A DNA stretch of 64,000 nucleotides, from the NCBI GenBank assembly GCA_005885405.1, contig VAYN01000010.1:1-64000 (forward strand), in the 5' to 3' direction. This DNA comes from Actinomycetota bacterium. GTDB taxonomy: Bacteria > Actinomycetota > Thermoleophilia > Solirubrobacterales > 70-9. A model generated the notes under the pieces. The model had not been told where the DNA came from and searched no databases. It saw nothing but the letters and a program-made list of their open reading frames with translations. A program made the position numbers and the translations under genes. Shown one piece after another: positions 32,516-39,047 of the stretch (the stretch's first letter is position 1; each line of letters starts with the position of its first letter).

Positions 32516-33921
32516 CGCGGATCCTCTTCGACCTCGATCTCGCCATCGGCCACGGCCTGCTCGAGGCGCTCGAAATCGCTTTCGTTCTGGTCGGCGTAGG
32601 CCTCCGCGAAGCGGGCCAGCGCCTGGTCGAAGGCGTCGCCGCGGCCGAGGTAGGCGGCGATCGCGACGCGGTCGCCCGAGCGGGCGTGGGCGCGAGCGAG
32701 CGCTTCGCCGCAGAGGGCGCCGTAGGCGCCGAGGTCGCGGGCCGAGAACCGCGCCAGGTCGGCCGAGCCCTTGCCGTCCCAGAGCTGGCGCACGTAGAAG
32801 GAGCGGGACTTGCCGTCGATCCCCTCGACCGTGACCCAACCAAGGAAGATGTCGCTTGCAGCCTGCATCAGCCGCTGTCCCTCGACGACGCGGCGCCCGT
32901 GGTGGCGGTAGGCGCCGGCGCCTAGATAGGGCTCGAGCACCGAGTTGCCCGCTTCCTTCGCCTGCAGGAAGAGCGGGTCCCCCCCGGCCCGGCCCTCCAG
33001 CAACACGATCCAGGCGCGGGTGCCGACGCTGCCGACGCCGACCACCTTGCGCGCCGCGTGCACGTAGCGGTATGCGGAGAGGAGATGGCGCCGATCGGCC
33101 GCCAAGGACTCCCCGTAGGCGGCGAGGATCGCCTCCAGCTGCGCCTCGACGTCGGCCCGGTCGGTCAGCTCCTCGACCGGCGTGATCAGGGGCGGGTCGC
33201 TGACGATCCGCAGCTCGCCGTCCCGCTCCTCGGTCAGCTTCTGCAGGGCGCGGCGGCTGTCCTTTGAGCGGGCCTTGGCGAGGTTGCGCTCGATCTGCTC
33301 GAAGCGGACCTTCTTGACCTTCGAGCGGAAGCCGGCGATCGCCGACTCGACGTCGATCCGCGCGTACCAGACGTCGAGCTCACCGAGCGAGGCGAAGCGG
33401 CGCATCGCTTCCCGGTAGCCGGCCACCGTGGTCAGCACCGCCCCCCGCCGCCGCCGCTTGCCGAGTTCCCGCTCACGCCCAGCGACGACGATGCTCGCGG
33501 CGAGCCGCTTCAGGTCCCACTCGAACGGCCCCGGCAGCGTCTCGTCGAAGTCGTTGCAGTCGAAGACGAGGCGCCGGTCGGGGGCGGCGAAGACGCCGAA
33601 GTTCGAGAGGTGCGCGTCACCACAGAGCTGGGCCTCCAGCCCCGTGCTCTCGGCGGCGGAGAGGTCGTCGGCCATGACCGCGGCGGCGCCGCGGAAGAAG
33701 GTGAAGGCGGAAACCCCCATGCGCCCGTAGCGGAGCGGCACCAGCTCGGGGATCCTCGAGTCATCCTGGGCGGCGAGGATCGCCAGCGGGTCGCGCTCGC
33801 GCGGCTCCCAGTCGCCGTGGCTGGAACGCGGAACCTGGCGCCGGATGGCCTTGCCGTCGGTCTCTGGCGTCGCGCCTGGCACGCAGGGAGTCTCCGTTAG
33901 TCGGCCCCCTAAAGCAAGCAT
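32512..33921 (-). CDS. DUF2252 family protein
   Basis: 469 aa, unknown function. Matches DUF2252: RMGVSAFTFFRGAAAVMADDL, CGDAHLSNFGVFAAPDRRLVFDCNDFDETLPGPFEWDLKRLAAS, and RQLWDGKGS. The GDAHLSNFG...DCNDFD pairing resembles the catalytic Asp and metal Asp of aminoglycoside-kinase-like folds, so a kinase activity is plausible but unproven. I use the ATG at 33921 (GGAAG lies just upstream); longer starts up to 34002 would overlap the small + strand gene. Coupled to the membrane phosphodiesterase. Confidence 0.82.
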   Translation of the reverse strand: MLALGGRLTETPCVPGATPETDGKAIRRQVPRSSHGDWEPRERDPLAILAAQDDSRIPELVPLRYGRMGVSAFTFFRGAAAVMADDLSAAESTGLEAQLCGDAHLSNFGVFAAPDRRLVFDCNDFDETLPGPFEWDLKRLAASIVVAGRERELGKRRRRGAVLTTVAGYREAMRRFASLGELDVWYARIDVESAIAGFRSKVKKVRFEQIERNLAKARSKDSRRALQKLTEERDGELRIVSDPPLITPVEELTDRADVEAQLEAILAAYGESLAADRRHLLSAYRYVHAARKVVGVGSVGTRAWIVLLEGRAGGDPLFLQAKEAGNSVLEPYLGAGAYRHHGRRVVEGQRLMQAASDIFLGWVTVEGIDGKSRSFYVRQLWDGKGSADLARFSARDLGAYGALCGEALARAHARSGDRVAIAAYLGRGDAFDQALARFAEAYADQNESDFERLEQAVADGEIEVEEDPR

Positions 33922-33952
33922 CATCTTCCGCGCAGTTGGGTAGGGAAAAATC

Positions 33953-34036
33953 ATGCGCGCGATGGCGTTCGTTTGGAGCGTGATCCTGATCGGCGGGATC
34001 ACCTACTTCTCGATCATCGGCCTCACCCACCACTGA
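33953..34036 (+). CDS. 27-residue single-helix membrane peptide
   Basis: ATG at 33953 with AGGGA 8 bp upstream, ending TGA at 34034-34036. The product has an N-terminal Arg, one hydrophobic helix (VWSVILIGGITYFSIIGL) and a THH tail. It lies 9 bp before the DUF6766 gene on the same strand, consistent with a mini-operon. Too short for homology, so it rests on start context and hydrophobicity. Confidence 0.5.
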   Translation: MRAMAFVWSVILIGGITYFSIIGLTHH

Positions 34037-34045
34037 CGGTCAGCG

Positions 34046-34723
34046 ATGAAGAAGTTCGTCAAAGAGAACTCGCTCTCGCTCTTCTTCCTCGCGATCTTCC
34101 TGCTGGCGCTGGTCGGGCAGGCGATCGCCGGGCACAACCTCTACAACGAGGAGGCGGTCGCCCACAAGGAGGCGACGATCAGCTTCTGGCGCTACCTCAC
34201 CTCTTCGGACTTCGGCAACGCGGTGACCGAGAACTGGCAGTCGGAGTACCTCCAGTTCGCCCTCTTCGCGCTGGCCACGGTCTGGCTACTGCAGAAAGGG
34301 TCGCCCGAGTCGAAGGAGCTCGACAAAGCCGGAACCGAGTCCGACAAAGACCAGAAGATCGGCCGCCACGCCCGCAAAGACTCGCCGCTCTGGGCGCGGG
34401 TCGGGGGCATCCGCACGGCGATCTACTCCAACAGCCTGATCATCGCCATGACCCTCATCTTCTTCGGCTGCTGGTTTGCCCAATCGGTCACCGGCTGGAC
34501 CGACTTCAACCAGGAACAGCACGAGCACGGCGACCCCCGCGTCTCCTGGCTGAGCTACCTCGGCAGCTCCCAATTCTGGGAGTCGACCCTGCAGAACTGG
34601 CAATCGGAGTTCCTCGCGGTCGGCTCCTTCGCCGTCCTCGTCATTTACCTGCGCCAACGCGGCTCACCGGAGTCAAAGCCGGTCGGCGCCCCGATCTTCG
34701 ACGCAACGGGCAAAGAGGGCTAG
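34046..34723 (+). CDS. DUF6766-like membrane protein with internal duplication
   Basis: 225 aa with four membrane helices arranged as two similar halves. First half: SFWRYLTSSDFGNAVTENW, then QSEYLQFALFALATVWLLQK and GSPESK. Second half: SWLSYLGSSQFWESTLQNW, QSEFLAVGSFAVLVIYLRQR and GSPESK. The family (DUF6766) is uncharacterised and widespread. The repeat implies duplication of an ancestral two-helix unit. A cytosolic charged linker lies around residues 95-120. Confidence 0.8.
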   Translation: MKKFVKENSLSLFFLAIFLLALVGQAIAGHNLYNEEAVAHKEATISFWRYLTSSDFGNAVTENWQSEYLQFALFALATVWLLQKGSPESKELDKAGTESDKDQKIGRHARKDSPLWARVGGIRTAIYSNSLIIAMTLIFFGCWFAQSVTGWTDFNQEQHEHGDPRVSWLSYLGSSQFWESTLQNWQSEFLAVGSFAVLVIYLRQRGSPESKPVGAPIFDATGKEG

Positions 34724-34746
34724 GACCTGCTGCAACCGGACGCGCC

Positions 34747-34775
34747 TCGCGCCCCGGCCGATGAGGCGGGCGCGA
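34747..34775. repeat. 8-bp inverted repeat after the DUF6766 gene
   Basis: TCGCGCCC (34747-34754) and GGGCGCGA (34768-34775), 13-base loop, starting 24 bp after the DUF6766 stop. No T run follows, so it is at most a weak or Rho-assisted terminator. Confidence 0.4.
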
Positions 34776-34794
34776 GAGATCCGATTCCCCAAGC

Positions 34795-34854
34795 GGATCC
34801 ACACATATAGAGATGCGCGCCTCTCCTCCCCTTGGTGTTTTCCCCCAGAAGCGC
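34795..34854 (+). repeat. Dispersed intergenic repeat, copy B
   Basis: Second copy of the element at 20458-20515: GGATCCACACATAT, AGAGAT, CTCTCCTCCC and CCCAGAAGCGC in the same order. In this copy the 3' part pairs as AGAAGC-GCTG-GCTTCT (34848-34863), a short hairpin followed by TAA rather than a T run. It lies between convergent genes (DUF6766 and dxs). Confidence 0.65.
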
Positions 34855-34923
34855 TGGCTTCTTAACTGCCGGCTCCTCCGTTCACCGGAGAGACTGGCGC
34901 AGGCTAATCGATTGCGCCAATTG

Positions 34924-34944
34924 AATCAATCGTCAAAATTGATT
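34924..34944. repeat. AT-rich inverted repeat downstream of dxs
   Basis: AATCAAT (34924-34930) and ATTGATT (34938-34944), spacer CGTCAAA; a wider CTAATC...GATTAG pair encloses it. It is the most AT-rich spot in this part of the window, 28 bp beyond the dxs stop. It could be a terminator structure or a protein-binding site; nothing else is recognised in 34724-34971. Confidence 0.4.
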
Positions 34945-34971
34945 AGGTCAGTTGACTTGGTGTCGGTGGCG

Positions 34972-36999
34972 TTAGGTCAGTGCGGGCTGCGCACTAGGCA
35001 TCGAACTGAGCACGCGGTCGGCGACCGACTCGCCGGTGAGACCAACCTCGGCACGCAACAGCGCCGGCTTGCCGTGGGTGACGTAAGAGTCCGGCAAGCC
35101 CACTCGCAGGATTCGCGCTCGCTCCCCGGGCGCCTCGGCGAAGGCGTCCTCGAGGTGCTCCAGCACCGCCGAACCGAAGCCGCCGGGCAGGACGTTCTCC
35201 TCGATCGTCACCAGCAGCTCGTGCTCGCGCGCCAGACGCTCGGCCAGCTCCCCGTCGATCGGCTTCGCGAAGCGGGCATCGGCGACGGTCGCCTGCTGCC
35301 CGTGCTTGCCGAGGATCTCGGCGGCTTCGCGGGCGACCGTGACCCCGTAGCCGTAGCCGAGCAGCGCCACCTTCTCGCCCTCGGCGAGGACCTCACCGAC
35401 CCCGATCGGAATGCTCTTTGGCTTCGCCGGCAACTTCGCCCCCTCCGCCGCGCCACGCGGGTAGCGCAGCGCCGCCGGGCCGTCGTGGGCAATCGCCGTG
35501 TGCAGCATGTGGACGAGCATCGCCTCGTCGCGCGGGGCCATTACGACCACATTCGGGATCGGCCGGAAGTAGGAGACGTCGAAGGCGCCGTGGTGGGTCG
35601 GGCCGTCGTCGCCGACGAGGCCGGCGCGGTCCATCGCGAAGGTAACGTCGAGGTTCTGTAGGCAGACGTCGTGGACGATCTGGTCGTAGGCGCGCTGGAG
35701 GAAGGTCGAGTAGATCGCGCAGACGGGCTTCGCCCCCTGAATGGCCAACCCGCTGGCCAGCAGAACGGCGTTCTGCTCAGCGATGCCGACGTCGTAGTAC
35801 TGCTCGGGCAGCTCGTCGAGGAGCTTTTGCAAGCCGGTCCCCCCCGCCATCGCCGCGGTGATCCCGATCACCCGCTTGTCGGCCTGGGCCTCGGCGACGA
35901 TCGCGTCGGCGAAGACCTTCGTGTACTGGGGTGGCGAGCCCGCGGCTGGCGGCTTCTCCAGCACCTCGATCCCCTCGGGAGAATCGGTTTCAGTCACCGG
36001 GACCGGTTTCGGCGCGCTCGCCGCCGGCTGGCCTTCGACGATCGATTTCGGCTTTGCCGCGTGCCACTCCTCCATCGACTCCAGGCCGCCTTCTTCGGCG
36101 GGCGCGAAGCCCTTGCCCTTGACGGTGTGGATGTGGACGACGACCGGGCGATCGGCCTCGAAGGCCTCGGTCAGCGCCTCGCGCAAGGCGTGGACGTCGT
36201 GGCCGTCGATCACGCCCATGTAGGCGAGGTCGAGCTCCTCGAAAAAGAGCCCCGGCGCCCAATAGGCCTTGATCGCCGCCTTGATCTCCGGGCCGAGCCG
36301 CTCGATCCGTTTGCCCATCCCCAGCGGCAGCTTCGTCAGCCGGTCCTCGACGCCCTCGCGGGCGTGCCAGAGGCGCGGGTTGAGGCGGATGCGGTTGAAG
36401 TAGCGCGAGAGGGCGCCGACGTTGGGTGAGATCGACATCCCGTTGTCGTTGAGGACGATCACGACCGGCGTCTGCATCCCGCCGGCGGCATGGAGGGCCT
36501 CGTAGGCGACGCCGCCGACCGCGGCGACTTTGCCGTCGGTGCCGATCCCCTTCCGCATCGCCTCCTTCAGCCCGACCGCGTAGCCGATCGAGGTCGAGGC
36601 GTGGCCCGCGCCCATGATGTCGTGCTCGGACTCGAACACCGAGCAAAACGGCGCCAGACCGTCGTACTGGCGGATCGTCGGCAGCTTCTCGCGCCGGCCG
36701 GTGAGGATCTTGTGCGGGTAGGCCTGGTGGCCGACGTCCCAGAGGATCTTGTCCCGCGGCGAGTCGAGCAAACTGTGGAGAGCGACCGCGAGCTCGCAGG
36801 TGCCGAGGTTAGCGCCGAAGTGGCCGCCGATCTCCCCGATCGTGTCGATGATGTAGGTGCGCATCTCCTGCGCGACCTGCTGCAACTGCTCGTCGTCGAG
36901 GGCGTGCAGGTCTTGCGGGGCGTCGACCCCCGGCAGCAGCGGCTCCTCGATGCGGTCTTTGCCTTCCTCGTTGCCCTGGGTGGGGAGCTGTTCGCTCAT
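34972..36999 (-). CDS. dxs: 1-deoxy-D-xylulose-5-phosphate synthase lacking the GDG cofactor motif
   Basis: First enzyme of the MEP isoprenoid pathway, 675 aa. Recognised by WDVGHQAYPHKILTGRR, GAGHASTSIGYAVG, VLNDNGMSISPNVGAL, VGIAEQNAVLLASGLA (catalytic Glu) and AGLVGDDGPTHHGAFD. The N-terminus has a 35-aa acidic extension and there is a long Pro-rich linker (about 320-360). Oddity: where the family has V-I-GDG-A-x-T-GGMA, this sequence runs KVAAVGGVAYEAL (157-169), missing about seven residues including the Asp of GDG that binds Mg/ThDP. If real, the product should be inactive; an assembly error is also possible. It overlaps the prenyl synthase gene by four bases. Confidence 0.93.
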   Translation of the reverse strand: MSEQLPTQGNEEGKDRIEEPLLPGVDAPQDLHALDDEQLQQVAQEMRTYIIDTIGEIGGHFGANLGTCELAVALHSLLDSPRDKILWDVGHQAYPHKILTGRREKLPTIRQYDGLAPFCSVFESEHDIMGAGHASTSIGYAVGLKEAMRKGIGTDGKVAAVGGVAYEALHAAGGMQTPVVIVLNDNGMSISPNVGALSRYFNRIRLNPRLWHAREGVEDRLTKLPLGMGKRIERLGPEIKAAIKAYWAPGLFFEELDLAYMGVIDGHDVHALREALTEAFEADRPVVVHIHTVKGKGFAPAEEGGLESMEEWHAAKPKSIVEGQPAASAPKPVPVTETDSPEGIEVLEKPPAAGSPPQYTKVFADAIVAEAQADKRVIGITAAMAGGTGLQKLLDELPEQYYDVGIAEQNAVLLASGLAIQGAKPVCAIYSTFLQRAYDQIVHDVCLQNLDVTFAMDRAGLVGDDGPTHHGAFDVSYFRPIPNVVVMAPRDEAMLVHMLHTAIAHDGPAALRYPRGAAEGAKLPAKPKSIPIGVGEVLAEGEKVALLGYGYGVTVAREAAEILGKHGQQATVADARFAKPIDGELAERLAREHELLVTIEENVLPGGFGSAVLEHLEDAFAEAPGERARILRVGLPDSYVTHGKPALLRAEVGLTGESVADRVLSSMPSAQPALT

Positions 37000-37859
37000 T
37001 CGTTCCTCGTGAAGATGTAATCGGCCACGCGCCTCAGGTCCTCCGTCTCGCCGCCGGCCTCGGCCAGCGCCGCCGTGGCCTTCGCGTGTGATTTCGCTGC
37101 CAGCTCACGGGCCTGATCGAGGCCGAAAAGGCTGACGTAGGTGAGTTTGCCATGTCTCTCGTCGCTTCCATGTGGCTTTCCGAGCTGCTCGTCGGACTCG
37201 GTGACGTCGAGGATGTCGTCGACGATCTGGAACAGCACGCCCAGCTCCTCGGCGAAACGGCGATACGGCATTGTCTCAGGTTCGGAGGCTCCCTCGAGCA
37301 GAAGCACGACGTTGACGCTGGCGGCGATCAGGCGGCCGGTCTTCAAGGCGTGCAGGGCGCGCAGCCCCTCGGCGTCGGACTCGGCCCCGACAACGTCGAC
37401 GTACTGGCCACCGACCATGCCGTCGACGCCGGTCGCGGAGGCGAGCTCCCGCAGTGCCGCCAGCACCCGCGCCGGCTCCCCCGGCTGCTCGCAGAAGAGC
37501 CGCATCGCCTCGGCGAAGAGCCCGTCGCCGGCGAGGATCGCGACGTCCTCGCCGAACTTCACGTGCGACGTCGGCAGGCCGCGCCGCAGCGCGTCGTCGT
37601 CCATCGCCGGCAGGTCGTCGTGGATCAGCGAGTAGGTGTGGATCAACTCGATCGCGCAGGCGACCGGGAGGAAGCGCTCCGGCTCGGTGCCAAAGGCGCG
37701 GGCGGTCGCCAGGGCCAGCACAGGCCGCACGCGCTTGCCGCCGGCCAGCAGCGAGTACCGCATCGCCTTCTCGAGGCCCGCGGTCGGCGGAGAATCCGAG
37801 AAGGTCAGTTTCGCAAGGGCGTCGTCGACCAGCCCCCGCAGATCCTCGGGGTAGCTCAA
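36996..37859 (-). CDS. Polyprenyl diphosphate synthase (FPP/GGPP synthase-like)
   Basis: Condenses IPP with allylic diphosphates. 287 aa. Seen: first Asp-rich motif DDLPAMDDDALRRG with the two-residue insertion of bacterial enzymes, GGKRVRPVLALATA, and the second motif DDILDVTESDEQLGKP. Chain length cannot be set with confidence. It sits between dxs (four-base overlap) and the XseB-like gene, echoing the xseB-ispA-dxs order of proteobacteria. Confidence 0.93.
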   Translation of the reverse strand: MSYPEDLRGLVDDALAKLTFSDSPPTAGLEKAMRYSLLAGGKRVRPVLALATARAFGTEPERFLPVACAIELIHTYSLIHDDLPAMDDDALRRGLPTSHVKFGEDVAILAGDGLFAEAMRLFCEQPGEPARVLAALRELASATGVDGMVGGQYVDVVGAESDAEGLRALHALKTGRLIAASVNVVLLLEGASEPETMPYRRFAEELGVLFQIVDDILDVTESDEQLGKPHGSDERHGKLTYVSLFGLDQARELAAKSHAKATAALAEAGGETEDLRRVADYIFTRNE

Positions 37860-38038
37860 GTGCTCTCGGCGCTCGCCTGTTGCCGCGCCTCGCGGTTGGC
37901 CTCCTCTACCGCCTCGGCGGAGAGGTCGGCGGCCTCGGCCGCGAGCTGCGCTGCGACCTCGTCGCTGACCTCCTCGCTCTGCAACTGCGAGGTGATCTCG
38001 CGCAGGCGCTCGGATATCTCGCGCAGGCGCATGCTCAT
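37856..38038 (-). CDS. XseB-like small helical protein
   Basis: 60 aa, nearly all alpha-helical, with two heptad-like helices (LREISERLREITSQLQ and a second one rich in Ala/Glu). Size, helical hairpin and position between nusB and the prenyl synthase match exonuclease VII small subunit, but the family's usual LEEIV signature is only weakly present and no xseA is in the window. It overlaps both neighbours by four bases, so it is a genuine operon member. Confidence 0.55.
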   Translation of the reverse strand: MSMRLREISERLREITSQLQSEEVSDEVAAQLAAEAADLSAEAVEEANREARQQASAEST

Positions 38039-38412
38039 TTGGCCGGCTCCCGCTCGCGGACGACGGCGCCGAGGATGCCGTTGACGAACTTAGGGGCGTC
38101 GGCGCCGCAGTACTCCTTGGCGATTTCCACCGCCTCGTTGATCGCGACCTCGGCCGGCGTGTCCATGAATTCCATCTCGTAGAGCGCGGTCCGCATCACG
38201 TTCATGTCGAGCGGCGCGATCCGGTCCACCGTCCAGCCCTTCGCGTGGGCGGCGATGATGTCGTCGAGCTCTTCGCGATTCGCATCGACGCCCTCGGCCA
38301 GCTCACGCGTCAACGGCCGCGCCTCCGCCAGCAGCTCCTCCAGCGGGTGGCCGGTGACGTCCCGCTGGTAGTTGGCGAAGACGGCGTCGCGCCGCTGGTC
38401 TGACCTGCGCAT
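38035..38412 (-). CDS. nusB: Transcription antitermination factor NusB
   Basis: Binds boxA RNA with NusE in rRNA antitermination. 125 aa. Seen: the all-helical fold with N-terminal RRDAVFANYQRDVTG, then RIAPLDMNVMRTALYEMEF, and AINEAVEIAKEYCGADAPKFVNGILGAV, the family's most conserved part. It follows efp by 34 bp, the standard actinobacterial arrangement. Confidence 0.96.
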   Translation of the reverse strand: MRRSDQRRDAVFANYQRDVTGHPLEELLAEARPLTRELAEGVDANREELDDIIAAHAKGWTVDRIAPLDMNVMRTALYEMEFMDTPAEVAINEAVEIAKEYCGADAPKFVNGILGAVVREREPAK

Positions 38413-38446
38413 GCCTGCATTCTGTCAGCGCCCGACGCCGGAGCGG

Positions 38447-39010
38447 TCAGGCGCGGGAGATGTACTCGCCGCTGCGCGTGTCGACTCGAACCGTTTCGCC
38501 CTCCTCGATGAAGAGCGGGACCTGGACGACGACGCCGGACTCCAGGGTGGCGGGCTTGTTGCCACCGCCGGAGGCGGTGTCGCCTTTGAGGCCGGGGTCG
38601 GTCTGGGTGACCTTCATCTCGATCGCGCTCGGCACCTGCACGTCGCTGGGCTGCTCGTCGACGAAGAGGACGTCGACCTCGTCGTTGGCCAGGACCCACT
38701 GCATCGCATCGCCAAGCTGATCCTTGGCGATTTCGATCTGGTCGTAGTCGGTCGAGTCCATAAAGACGGCGGCCTCGCCCGAGTCATAGAGGTACTGCAT
38801 CTTTTTCGATTCGGTCCGAACCGGGCGGAACTTCTCCCCCGCCCTGAAGGTTTTGTCGATCACCGAGCCGTCCTCGATCCGCCGCAGCTTCGTCCGCACG
38901 AAAGCGCCGCCCTTGCCCGGCTTCACGTGCTGGAAGTCGAGGATCTTCCAGATCTTGCCGTCGATCTCGATGTGGGTGCCGTTCTTGAACTGGTTCGTAG
39001 AGATAGTCAC
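38447..39010 (-). CDS. efp: Elongation factor P
   Basis: Relieves ribosome stalling at polyproline stretches. 187 aa, three beta-barrel domains (KOW-like about 1-65, OB about 66-128, C-terminal 129-187). The tip loop reads HVKPGKGGAFVRTKLR, with the Lys that is modified in some bacteria; no modification enzyme is in the window. Start is GTG at 39010; the open frame beyond is not homologous. Several proline-rich proteins here (MltG, dxs linker) would be natural clients. Confidence 0.96.
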   Translation of the reverse strand: MTISTNQFKNGTHIEIDGKIWKILDFQHVKPGKGGAFVRTKLRRIEDGSVIDKTFRAGEKFRPVRTESKKMQYLYDSGEAAVFMDSTDYDQIEIAKDQLGDAMQWVLANDEVDVLFVDEQPSDVQVPSAIEMKVTQTDPGLKGDTASGGGNKPATLESGVVVQVPLFIEEGETVRVDTRSGEYISRA

Positions 39011-39047
39011 GGCGGCGAATCCTAGTAGGGGGTTGGCGGGAGGGTGC

